Source: Ectobius pallidus
Lineage: Eukaryota > Arthropoda > Insecta > Blattodea > Ectobiidae
NCBI GenBank assembly: GCA_964059195.1
Contig: CAXKWD010000009.1
Location: 152,470,778 to 152,534,777, forward strand
DNA: 64,000 bases
Direction of reading: 5' to 3'
In this document: positions 12,491-25,867 of the stretch, piece by piece
Layout of the letters: each line of letters opens with the position of its first letter
How positions within the stretch are numbered: the first letter of the stretch is position 1
The notes under the pieces: model-generated
Databases searched by the model: none
What the model saw: only the letters and a program-made list of their open reading frames with translations
Told to the model about the DNA's origin: nothing
Program-made: the position numbers and the translations under genes

Positions 12491-15400
12491 TCGCCTGAGT
12501 AGTTTAGATCTGCTTCTTCAAGAGCGACGTTTCAGCCTTTGACAACTCGGCATTTTTCTTTAATAGCTGCATATACGCCTACGAGAACTCAGCATTTTCC
12601 CTCCACAGCTGGAATAACGCCTCCGTAGACAAGTTCCGTTCCTTCAGAAGCTACATTTACGCCATCCAGAACTCTGCATTTTCCTTCAACAGCTACATTT
12701 ACGCCTTCGAGATCTCATCATTTTTATTCAACAGCTTGATCTACTCCTTCTTCGCTTGGACGTGTCCTTTGAAAAGCTCCATTGATGCCAACGAGAACTC
12801 TGCATTTTCCTTCTACAGTTGGAATTACGCCTGCGTAGCTAAGATCTGTTCCTTCAAAAGCTATTTGTACGCCTTCCAGAACTGTGCATTATTCTTCTAC
12901 AGCTACATTTACGCCTTCAATGAACCCTGCATTTCCTCCGACAGTTGGTGTATTTGCCTGAATAGACTAGATCGGTTTTTCAAGAGCTACTTTTCGCGTT
13001 CAAAAACTCAGCATTTTTCTTCAACAGCCTACCCTGCGTCCCTTGGATGTGTCCTTTGAAAAGCTCTCTTTACGCCGACGAGAACTCTGCATTTTGCTTC
13101 TACAGTTGGAATTACGTCTGCGTTGTTAAGATCTGTTCCTTCAGAAGCTACATTTACGCCTTCCAGATATCAGCATTTTGCTTGAATAGCTACATTTACG
13201 CCTTCCAGAACCCTGCATCTTACTTCGACTGTGGGATTTAGGATTGAGAAGTCTGGATCGATGTCCTTTGAAATGCTCCATGTACCCCGACTAGAAATCA
13301 TCTTTCACCCTCCACAGCTGGAAAAACGCCTCCTTCGACAAGATCTGTTTCTTCAAAAGCTACATTTACGCCTTCCAGAACCCTGCATCTTCCTTCAACT
13401 GCTAGATTTACGCCTTCACGAACTCTGCGTCTTACTTCGACAGTGGGATTTAAGATTGAGAAGTCTGGATTGATGTCCTTTGAAATGCTCCATGTACCCC
13501 GACTAGAAATTATCATTTTCGCTCCACAGCTGGAAAAACGCCTCCGTCGACAAGAGCTGTTCCTTCACAAGCTACATTTACGCCTTCCAGAACCCTGCAT
13601 CTTCCTTCAACTGCTAGATTTACGCCTTCACGAACTCTGCATCTTACTTCGAAAGTGGGATTTAGGATTGAGAAGTCTGGATCGATGTCCTTTGAAATGC
13701 TCCATGTACCACGACTAGAAATCATCATTTTCCCTCCACAGCTGGAAAACCGACTCCGTCGACAAGATCTGTTTCTTCAAAAGCTACATTTACGCCTTCC
13801 AGAACCCTGCATCTTCCTTCAACTGCTAGATATACGCCTTCACAAACTCTGCATCTTACTTCGACAGTGGGATTTAGGATTGAGAAGTCTGGATCGATGT
13901 CCTTTGAAATGCTCCATGTACCCCGACTAGAAATCATCATTTTCCCTCCACAGCTGGAAAAACACCTCCGTCGACAAGATCTGTTTCTTCAAAAGCTACA
14001 TTTACGCCTTCCAGATATCAGCATTTTTCTTGAACAGCTATATTTTTTGCCTTCGTGAACTCTGCTTCTTCCTTCGACAGAGGGATTTACGCCTGAGTAG
14101 TTTAGATCTGCTTCTTCAAGAGCGACGTTTCCGCCTTTGACAACTTGGCATTTTTCTTTAATATGTTTATACGCCTACGAGAACTCAGCATTTTCCCTCC
14201 ACAGCTGGAAAAACGCCTCCTTCGACAAGATCTGTTTCTTCAAAAGCTACATTTACACCTTCCAGAACCCTGCATCTTCCTTCAACTGCTAGATTTACGC
14301 CTTCACGAACTCTGCGTCTTACTTCGACAGTGGGATTTAGGATTGAGAAGTCTGGATTGATGTCCTTTGAAATGCTCCATGTACCCCGACTAGAAATCAT
14401 CATTTTCGCTCCACAGCTGGAAAAACGCCTCCGTCGACAAGAGCTGTTCCTTCAAATACTACATCTACGCCTTCCAGAACCCTGCATCTTCCTTCAACTG
14501 CTAGATTTACGCCTTCACGAACTCTGCATCTTACTTCGAAAGTGGGATTTAGGATTGAGAAGTCTGGATCGATGTCCTTTGAAATGCTCCATGTACCACG
14601 ACTAGAAATCATCATTTTCCCTCCACAGCTGGAAAAGCGACTCCGTCGACAAGATCTGTTTCTTCAAAAGTTACATTTACGCCTTCCAGAACCCTGCATC
14701 TTCCTTCAACTGCTAGATATACGCCTTCACGAACTCTGCATCTTACTTCGACAGTGGGATTTAGGATTGAGAAGTCTGGATCGATGTCCTTTGAAATGCT
14801 CCATGTACCCCGACTAGAAATCATAATTTTTCCTCCACAGCTGGAAAAACGCCTCCGTCGACAAGATCTGTTTCTTCAAAAGCTACATTTACGCCTTCCA
14901 GATATCAGCATTTTTCTTGAACAGCTATATTTTTTGCCTTCGTGAACTCTGCTTCTTCCTTCGACAGAGGGATTTACGCCTGAGTAGTTTAGATCTGCTT
15001 CTTCAAGAGCGACGTTTCCGCCTTTGACAACTCGGCATTTTTCTTTAATAGATGTTTATACGCCTACGAGAACTCAGCATTTTCCCTCCACAGCTGGAAT
15101 AACGCCTCCGTAGACAACAGCTGTTCTTTCAGAAGCTACATTTACTCCTTCCAGAACTCTGAATCTTCCTTCAACAGCTACATTTACGCCTTCGAGACTT
15201 CGGCATTTTTCTTCAGCAGCTGGATCTACTCCTGCTTCGCTTGTACGTGTCCTATGAAAAGCTCCATTTATGCCGATTAAAACTCATCATTTTCTCTCTG
15301 AAGCTGGAATAACGCCACCGTAGACAAGAGCTGTTCCTTCAAAATCTACATTTACTCCTTCCAGAACTGTGCATTATCCTTCAAAAGCTAGATTTACGCC

Positions 15401-16880
15401 TTCATGAACTCTGCATTTCCTCCGACAGTTGGTTTATTTGCCTGAATAGACTAGATCGGTTTTTCAAGAGCTACTTTTCGCGTTCAAGAACTCTGCATTT
15501 TTCTTCAACACCAGGATCTACGCCTGCGTTGCTTGGATGTGTCCTTTGAAATGTCTTTGAAAGGTCCATGTACGCCGACTAGAACTCAGCATTTTCCCTT
15601 CACATCGGGAATAACGCCTCCATAGACAAGATCTGTTCCTTCAGAAGCTACATTTACGCCTTCCTGAACTCTGCATTTTCCTTCAACAGCTACATTTATG
15701 CCTTCGAGATCTCTGCATTTTTCTTCAACTGCTGGATCTACTCCTACGTCGCTTGGACGTGTCCTTTGAAAAGCTCCATTTATGCCGACGAGAACTCTCC
15801 ATTTTCCTTCTAGAGTTGATATTACGCCTGCGTAGTCAAGATCTGTTCCTTCAGAAGCTACATTTACGCCTTCCAGAACCCTGCATCTCCCTTCAACTGC
15901 TAGATTTACGCCTTCACGAACCCTGCATCTCCCTTCAACTGCTAGATTTACGCCTTCACGAACTCTGCATCTTACTTCGACAGTGGGATTTAGGATTGAG
16001 AAGCCTGGATCGATGTCCTTTGAAATGATCCATGTACTCGACTAGAAATCATCATTTTCGCTCCACAGCTGGAAAAATGCCTCCGTCGACAAGAGCTGTT
16101 CCTTCAAAAGCTACATTTACGCCTTCCAGAACCCTGCATCTTCCTTCAACTGCTAGATTTACGCCTTCACGAACCCTGCATCTCCCTTCAACTGCTAGAT
16201 TTACGCCTTCACGAACTCTGCATCTTACTTCGACAGTGGGATTTAGGATTGAGAAGCCTGGATCGATGTCCTTTGAAATGCTCCATGTACCCCGACTAGA
16301 AATTATCATTTTCGCTACACAGCTGGAAAAACGCCTCCGTCGACAAGAGCTGTTCCTTCAAAAGCTACATTTACGCCTTCCAGAACCCTGCATCTCCCTT
16401 CAACTGCTAGATTTACGCCTTCACGAACTCTGCATCTTACTTCGACAGTGGGATTTAGGATTGAGAAGCCTGGATCGATGTCCTTTGAAATGATCCATGT
16501 ACTCGACTAGAAATCATCATTTTCGCTCCACAGCTGGAAAAATGCCTCCGTCGACAAGAGCTGATCCTTCAAAAGCTACATTTACGCCTTCCAGAACCCT
16601 GCATCTTCCTTCAACTGCTAGATTTACGCCTTCACGAACTCTGCATCTTACTTCGACAGTGGGATTTAGGATTGAGAAGCGTGGATCGATGTCCTTTGAA
16701 ATGATCCATGTACCCCGACTAGAAATCATCATTTTCGCTCCACAGCTGGAAAAACGCCTCCGTCGACAAGAGCTGTTTCTTCAAAAGCTACATTTACGCC
16801 TTCCAGATATCAGCATTTTTCTTTAACGGCTATATTTTTTGCCTTCGTGAACTCTGCTTCTTCCTTCGACAGAGGGATTT
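12491..16880. repeat. Array unit A2 (4390 bp)
   Basis: Same length and layout as A1. Every reading frame in it recurs unchanged in A3 13377 bp downstream, so A2 and A3 look closer to each other than either is to A1. Confidence 0.9.
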
Positions 16881-19800
16881 TCGCCTGAGTAGTTTAGATC
16901 TGCTTCTTCAAGAGCGACGTTTCAGCCTTTGACAACTCGGCATTTTTCTTTAATAGCTGCATATACGCCTACGAGAACTCAGCATTTTCCCTCCACAGCT
17001 GGAATAACGCCTCCGTAGACAAGTTCCGTTCCTTCAGAAGCTACATTTACGCCATCCAGAACTCTGCATTTTCCTTCAACAGCTACATTTACGCCTTCGA
17101 GATCTCATCATTTTTATTCAACAGCTTGATCTACTCCTTCTTCGCTTGGACGTGTCCTTTGAAAAGCTCCATTGATGCCAACGAGAACTCTGCATTTTCC
17201 TTCTACAGTTGGAATTACGCCTGCGTAGCTAAGATCTGTTCCTTCAAAAGCTATTTGTACGCCTTCCAGAACTGTGCATTATTCTTCTACAGCTACATTT
17301 ACGCCTTCAATGAACCCTGCATTTCCTCCGACAGTTGGTGTATTTGCCTGAATAGACTAGATCGGTTTTTCAAGAGCTACTTTTCGCGTTCAAAAACTCA
17401 GCATTTTTCTTCAACAGCCTACCCTGCGTCCCTTGGATGTGTCCTTTGAAAAGCTCTCTTTACGCCGACGAGAACTCTGCATTTTGCTTCTACAGTTGGA
17501 ATTACGTCTGCGTTGTTAAGATCTGTTCCTTCAGAAGCTACATTTACGCCTTCCAGATATCAGCATTTTGCTTGAATAGCTACATTTACGCCTTCCAGAA
17601 CCCTGCATCTTACTTCGACTGTGGGATTTAGGATTGAGAAGTCTGGATCGATGTCCTTTGAAATGCTCCATGTACCCCGACTAGAAATCATCTTTCACCC
17701 TCCACAGCTGGAAAAACGCCTCCTTCGACAAGATCTGTTTCTTCAAAAGCTACATTTACGCCTTCCAGAACCCTGCATCTTCCTTCAACTGCTAGATTTA
17801 CGCCTTCACGAACTCTGCGTCTTACTTCGACAGTGGGATTTAAGATTGAGAAGTCTGGATTGATGTCCTTTGAAATGCTCCATGTACCCCGACTAGAAAT
17901 TATCATTTTCGCTCCACAGCTGGAAAAACGCCTCCGTCGACAAGAGCTGTTCCTTCACAAGCTACATTTACGCCTTCCAGAACCCTGCATCTTCCTTCAA
18001 CTGCTAGATTTACGCCTTCACGAACTCTGCATCTTACTTCGAAAGTGGGATTTAGGATTGAGAAGTCTGGATCGATGTCCTTTGAAATGCTCCATGTACC
18101 ACGACTAGAAATCATCATTTTCCCTCCACAGCTGGAAAACCGACTCCGTCGACAAGATCTGTTTCTTCAAAAGCTACATTTACGCCTTCCAGATATCAGC
18201 ATTTTTCTTGAACAGCTATATTTTTTGCCTTCGTGAACTCTGCTTCTTCCTTCGACAGAGGGATTTACGCCTGAGTAGTTTAGATCTGCTTCTTCAAAAG
18301 CGACGTTTCCGCCTTTGACAACTTGGCATTTTTCTTTAATATGTTTATACGCCTACGAGAACTCAGCATTTTCCCTCCACAGCTGGAAAAACGCCTCCTT
18401 CGACAAGATCTGTTTCTTCAAAAGCTACATTTACGCCTTCCAGAACCCTGCATCTTCCTTCAACTGCTAGATTTATGCCTTCACGAACACTGCGTCTTAC
18501 TTCGACAGTGGAATTTAGGATTGAGAAGTCTGGATTGATGTCCTTTGAAATGCTCCATGTACCACGACTAGAAATCATCATTTTCCCTCCACAGCTGGAA
18601 AAACGACTCCGTCGACAAGATCTGTTTCTTCAAAAGCTACATTTACGCCTTCCAGAACCCTGCATCTTCCATCAACTGCTAGATATACGCCCTCACAAAC
18701 TCTGCATCTTACTTCGACAGTGGGATTTAGGATTGAGAAGTCTGGATCGATGTCCTTTGAAATGCTCCATGTACCACGACTAGAAATCATCATTTTCCCT
18801 CCACAGCTGGAAAAACGACTCCGTCGACAAGATCTGTTTCTTCAAAAGCTACATTTACGCCTTCCAGAACCCTGCATCTTCCATCAACTGCTAGATATAC
18901 GCCCTCACAAACTCTGCATCTTACTTCGACAGTGGGATTTAGGATTGAGAAGTCTGGATCGATGTCCTTTGAAATGCTCCATGTACCCCGAATAGAAATC
19001 ATCATTTTCCCTCCACAGCTGGAAAAACACCTCCGTCGACAAGATCTGTTTCTTCAAAAGCTACATTTACGCCTTCCAGATATCAGCATTTTTCTTGAAC
19101 AGCTATATTTTTTGCCTTCGTGAACTCTGCTTCTTCCTTCGACAGAGGGATTTACGCCTGAGTAGTTTAGATCTGCTTCTTCAAAAGCGACGTTTCCGCC
19201 TTTGACAACTTGGCATTTTTCTTTAATATGTTTATACGCCTACGAGAACTCAGCATTTTCCCTCCACAGCTGGAAAAACGCCTCCTTCGACAAGATCTGT
19301 TTCTTCAAAAGCTACATTTACGCCTTCCAGAACCCTGCATCTTCCTTCAACTGCTAGATTTATGCCTTCACGAACACTGCGTCTTACTTCGACAGTGGAA
19401 TTTAGGATTGAGAAGTCTGGATTGATGTCCTTTGAAATGCTCCATGTACCCCGACTAGAAATCATCATTTTCGCTCCACAGCTGGAAAAACGCCTCCGTC
19501 GACAAGAGCTGTTCCTTCAAATACTACATCTACGCCTTCCAGAACCCTGCATCTTCCTTCAACTGCTAGATTTACGCCTTCACGAACTCTGCATCTTACT
19601 TCGACAATGGGATTTAGGATTGAGAAGTCTGGATCGATGTCCTTTGAAATGCTCCATGTACCACGACTAGATATCATCATTTTCCCTCCACAGCTGGAAA
19701 AACGCCTCCGTCGACAAGATCTGTTTCTTCAAAAGCTACATTTACGCCTTCCAGATATCAGCATTTTTCTTGAACAGCTATATTTTTTGCCTTCGTGAAC

Positions 19801-21226
19801 TCTGCTTCTTCCTTCGACAGAGGGATTTACGCCTGAGTAGTTTAGATCTGCTTCTTCAAGAGCGACGTTTCCGCCTTTGACAACTCGGCATTTTTCTTTA
19901 ATAGATGTTTATACTCCTACGAGAACTCAGCATTTTCCCTCCACAGCTGGAATAACGCCTCCGTAGACAACAGCTGTTCTTTCAGAAGCTACATTTACTC
20001 CTTCCAGAACTCTGAATTTTCCTTCAACAGCTACATTTACGCCTTCGAGACTTCGGCATTTTTCTTCAGCAGCTGGATCTACTCCTGCTTCGCTTGTACG
20101 TGTCCTATGAAAAGCTCCATTTATGCCGATTAGAACTCATCATTTTCTCTCTGAAGCTGGAATAACGCCACCGTAGACAAGAGCTGTTCCTTCAAAATCT
20201 ACATTTACTCCTTCCAGAACTGTGCATTATCCTTCAAAAGCTAGATTTACGCCTTCATGAACTCTGCATTTCCTCCGACAGTTGGTTTATTTGCCTGAAT
20301 AGACTAGATCGGTTTTTCAAGAGCTACTTTTCGCGTTCAAGAACTCTGCATTTTTCTTCAACACCAGGATCTACGCCTGCGTTGCTTGGATGTGTCCTTT
20401 GAAATGTCTTTGAAAGGTCCATGTACGCCGACTAGAACTCAGCATTTTCCCTTCACATCGGGAATAACGCCTCCATAGACAAGATCTGTTCCTTCAGAAG
20501 CTACATTTACGCCTTCCGGAACTCTGCATTTTCCTTCAACAGCTACATTTATGCCTTCGAGATCTCTGCATTTTTCTTCAACTGCTGGATCTACTCCTAC
20601 GTCGCTTGGACGTGTCCTTTGAAAAGCTCCATTTATGCCGACGAGAACTCTCCATTTTCCTTCTAGAGTTGATATTACGCCTGCGTAGTCAAGATCTGTT
20701 CCTTCAGAAGCTACATTTACGCCTTCCAGAACCCTGCATCTCCCTTCAACTGCTAGATTTACGCCTTCACGAACTCTGCATCTTACTTCGACAGTGGGAT
20801 TTAGGATTGAGAAGCCTGGATCGATGTCCTTTGAAATGATCCATGTACTCGACTAGAAATCATCATTTTCGCTCCACAGCTGGAAAAATGCCTCCGTCGA
20901 CAAGAGCTGTTCCTTCAAAAGCTACATTTACGCCTTCCAGAACCCTGCATCTTCCTTCAACTGCTAGATTTACGCCTTCACGAACTCTGCATCTTACTTC
21001 GACAGTGGGATTTAGGATTGAGAAGCCTGGATCGATGTCCTTTGAAATGATCCATGTACCCCGACTAGAAATCATCATTTTCGCTCCACAGCTGGAAAAA
21101 CGCCTCCGTCGACAAGAGCTGTTTCTTCAAAAGCTACATTTACGCCTTCCAGATATCAGCATTTTTCTTTAACGGCTATATTTTTTGCCTTCGTGACCTC
21201 TGCTTCTTCCTTCGACAGAGGGATTT
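16881..21226. repeat. Array unit B2 (4346 bp), hybrid
   Basis: The left part (16881 to about 18180) follows the A type, including the tcgactgtggg variant and the 'ttcacaagc' variant near 17955 that it shares with A2. The right part (about 18720-21226) follows B1 at an offset of exactly 13377 bp. Between them is an additional block, with the 18363 and 19250 copies 887 bp apart, so B2 is 887 bp longer than B1. This is the pattern expected from unequal exchange between A-type and B-type units. Confidence 0.88.
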
Positions 21227-24200
21227 TCGCCTGAGTAGTTTAGATCTGCTTCTTCAAGAGCGACGTTTCAGCCTTTGACAACTCGGCATTTTTCTTTAAT
21301 AGCTGCATATACGCCTACGAGAACTCAGCATTTTCCCTCCACAGCTGGAATAACGCCTCCGTAGACAAGTTCCGTTCCTTCAGAAGCTACATTTACGCCA
21401 TCCAGAACTCTGCATTTTCCTTCAACAGCTACATTTACGCCTTCGAGATCTCATCATTTTTATTCAACAGCTTGATCTACTCCTTCTTCGCTTGGACGTG
21501 TCCTTTGAAAAGCTCCATTGATGCCAACGAGAACTCTGCATTTTCCTTCTACAGTTGGAATTACGCCTGCGTAGCTAAGATCTGTTCCTTCAAAAGCTAT
21601 TTGTACGCCTTCCAGAACTGTGCATTATTCTTCTACAGCTACATTTACGCCTTCAATGAACCCTGCATTTCCTCCGACAGTTGGTGTATTTGCCTGAATA
21701 GACTAGATCGGTTTTTCAAGAGCTACTTTTCGCGTTCAAAACTCAGCATTTTTCTTCAACAGCCTACCCTGCGTCCCTTGGATGTGTCCTTTGAAAAGCT
21801 CTCTTTACGCCGACGAGAACTCTGCATTTTGCTTCTACAGTTGGAATTACGTCTGCGTTGTTAAGATCTGTTCCTTCAGAAGCTACATTTACGCCTTCCA
21901 GATATCAGCATTTTGCTTGAATAGCTACATTTACGCCTTCCAGAACCCTGCATCTTACTTCGACAGTGGGATTTAGGATTGAGAAGTCTGGATCGATGTC
22001 CTTTGAAATGCTCCATGTACCCCGACTAGAAATCATCTTTCACCCTCCACAGCTGGAAAAACGCCTCCTTCGACAAGATCTGTTTCTTCAAAAGCTACAT
22101 TTACGCCTTCCAGAACCCTGCATCTTCCTTCAACTGCTAGATTTACGCCTTCACGAACTCTGCATCTTACTTCGAAAGTGGGATTTAGGATTGAGAAGTC
22201 TGGATCGATGTCCTTTGAAATGCTCCATGTACCACGACTAGAAATCATCATTTTCCCTCCACAGCTGGAAAAACGACTCCGTCGACAAGATCTGTTTCTT
22301 CAAAAGCTACATTTACGCCTTCCAGAACCCTGCATCTTCCATCAACTGCTAGATATACGCCCTCACAAACTCTGCATCTTACTTCGACAGTGGGATTTAG
22401 GATTGAGAAGTCTGGATCGATGTCCTTTGAAATGCTCCATGTACCCCGAATAGAAATCATCATTTTCCCTCCACAGCTGGAAAAACACCTCCGTCGACAA
22501 GATCTGTTTCTTCAAAAGCTACATTTACGCCTTCCAGATATCAGCATTTTTCTTGAACAGCTATATTTTTTGCCTTCGTGAACTCTGCTTCTTCCTTCGA
22601 CAGAGGGATTTACGCCTGAGTAGTTTAGATCTGCTTCTTCAAAAGCGACGTTTCCGCCTTTGACAACTTGGCATTTTTCTTTAATATGTTTATACGCCTA
22701 CGAGAACTCAGCATTTTCCCTCCACAGCTGGAAAAACGCCTCCTTCGACAAGATCTGTTTCTTCAAAAGCTACATTTACGCCTTCCAGAACCCTGCATCT
22801 TCCTTCAACTGCTAGATTTATGCCTTCACGAACACTGCGTCTTACTTCGACAGTGGAATTTAGGATTGAGAAGTCTGGATTGATGTCCTTTGAAATGCTC
22901 CATGTACCCCGACTAGAAATCATCATTTTCGCTCCACAACTGGAAAAACGCCTCCGTCGACAAGAGCTGTTCCTTCAAATACTACATCTACGCCTTCCAG
23001 AACCCTGCATCTTCCTTCAACTGCTAGATTTACGCCTTCACGAACTCTGCGTCTTACTTCGACAGTGGGATTTAAGATTGAGAAGTCTGGATTGATGTCC
23101 TTTGAAATGCTCCATGTACCCCGACTAGAAATTATCATTTTCGCTCCACAGCTGGAAAAACGCCTCCGTCGACAAGAGCTGTTCCTTCAAAAGCTACATT
23201 TACGCCTTCCAGAACCCTGCATCTTCCTTCAACTGCTAGATTTACGCCTTCACGAACTCTGCATCTTACTTCGAAAGTGGGATTTAGGATTGAGAAGTCT
23301 GGATCGATGTCCTTTGAAATGCTCCATGTACCACGACTAGAAATCATCATTTTCCCTCCACAGCTGGAAAAACGACTCCGTCGACAAGATCTGTTTCTTC
23401 AAAAGCTACATTTATGCCTTCCAGAACCCTGCATCTTCCTTCAACTGCTAGATATACGCCTTCACAAACTCTGCATCTTACTTCGACAGTGGGATTTAGG
23501 ATTGAGAAGTCTGGATCGATGTCCTTTGAAATGCTCCATGTACCCCGACTAGAAATCATCATTTTCCCTCCACAGCTGGAAAAACACCTCCGTCGACAAG
23601 ATCTGTTTCTTCAAAAGCTACATTTACGCCTTCCAGATATCAGCATTTTTCTTGAACAGCTATATTTTTTGCCTTCGTGAACTCTGCTTCTTCCTTCGAC
23701 AGAGGGATTTACGCCTGAGTAGTTTAGATCTGCTTTTTCAAGAGCGACGTTTCCGCCTTTGACAACTTGGCATTTTTCTTTAATATGTTTATACGCCTAC
23801 GAGAACTCAGCATTTTCCCTCCACAGCTGGAAAAACGCCTCCTTTGACAAGATCTGTTTCTTCAAAAGCTACATTTACGCCTTCCAGATATCAGCATTTT
23901 TCTTGAACAGCTATATTTTTTGCCTTCGTGAACTCTGCTTCTTCCTTCGACAGAGGGATTTACGCCTGAGTAGTTTAGATCTGCTTCTTCAAGAGCGACG
24001 TTTCCGCCTTTGACAACTCGGCATTTTTCTTTAATAGATGTTTATACGCCTACGAGAACTCAGCATTTTCCCTCCACAGCTGGAATAACGCCTCCGTAGA
24101 CAACAGCTGTTCTTTCAGAAGCTACATTTACTCCTTCCAGAACTCTGAATTTTCCTTCAACAGCTACATTTACGCCTTCGAGACTTCGGCATTTTTCTTC

Positions 24201-25867
24201 AGCAGCTGGATCTACTCCTGCTTCGCTTGTACGTGTCCTATGAAAAGCTCCATTTATGCCGATTAGAACTCATCATTTTCTCTCTGAAGCTGGAATAACG
24301 CCACCGTAGACAAGAGCTGTTCCTTCAAAATCTACATTTACTCCTTCCAGAACTGTGCATTATCCTTCAAAAGCTAGATTTACGCCTTCATGAACTCTGC
24401 ATTTCCTCCGACAGTTGGTTTATTTGCCTGAATAGACTAGATCGGTTTTATCAAGAGCTACTTTTCGCGTTCAAGAACTCTGCATTTTTCTTCAACACCA
24501 GGATCTACGCCTTCGTTGCTTGGATGTGTCCTTTGAAATGTCTTTGAAAGGTCCATGTACGCCGACTAGAACTCAGCATTTTCCCTTCACATCGGGAATA
24601 ACGCCTCCATAGACAAGATCTGTTCCTTCAGAAGCTACATTTACGCCTTCCGGAACTCTGCATTTTCCTTCAACAGCTACATTTATGCCTTCGAGATCTC
24701 TGCATTTTTCTTCAACTGCTGGATCTACTCCTACGTCGCTTGGACGTGTCCTTTGAAAAGCTCCATTTATGCCGACGAGAACTCTCCATTTTCCTTCTAG
24801 AGTTGATATTACGCCTGCGTAGTCAAGATCTGTTCCTTCAGAAGCTACATTTACGCCTTCCAGAACCCTGCATCTCCCTTCAACTGCTAGATTTACGCCT
24901 TCTCGAACCCTGCATCTCCCTTCAACTGCTAGATTTACGCCTTCACGAACTCTGCATCTTACTTCGACAGTGGGATTTAGGATTGAGAAGCCTGGATCGA
25001 TGTCCTTTGAAATGATCCATGTACTCGACTAGAAATCATCATTTTCGCTCCACAGCTGGAAAAATGCCTCCGTCGACAAGAGCTGTTCCTTCAAAAGCTA
25101 CATTTACGCCTTCCAGAACCCTGCATCTTCCTTCAACTGCTAGATTTACGCCTTCACGAACCCTGCATCTCCCTTCAACTGCTAGATTTACGCCTTCACG
25201 AACTCTGCATCTTACTTCGACAGTGGGATTTAGGATTGAGAAGCCTGGATCGATGTCCTTTGAAATGCTCCATGTACCCCGACTAGAAATTATCATTTTC
25301 GCTACACAGCTGGAAAAACGCCTCCGTCGACAAGAGCTGTTCCTTCAAAAGCTACATTTACGCCTTCCAGAACCCTGCATCTCCCTTCAACTGCTAGATT
25401 TACGCCTTCACGAACTCTGCATCTTACTTCGACAGTGGGATTTAGGATTGAGAAGCCTGGATCGATGTCCTTTGAAATGATCCATGTACTCGACTAGAAA
25501 TCATCATTTTCGCTCCACAGCTGGAAAAATGCCTCCGTCGACAAGAGCTGATCCTTCAAAAGCTACATTTACGCCTTCCAGAACCCTGCATCTTCCTTCA
25601 ACTGCTAGATTTACGCCTTCACGAACTCTGCATCTTACTTCGACAGTGGGATTTAGGATTGAGAAGCGTGGATCGATGTCCTTTGAAATGATCCATGTAC
25701 CCCGACTAGAAATCATCATTTTCGCTCCACAGCTGGAAAAACGCCTCCGTCGACAAGAGCTGTTTCTTCAAAAGCTACATTTACGCCTTCCAGATATCAG
25801 CATTTTTCTTTAACGGCTATATTTTTTGCCTTCGTGACCTCTGCTTCTTCCTTCGACAGAGGGATTT
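21227..25867. repeat. Array unit C2 (4641 bp)
   Basis: Same length as C1, with all reading frames conserved at an offset of 13377 bp, including the private one-base deletion near 21737 and the short extra block at about 23760-24013. Confidence 0.9.
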
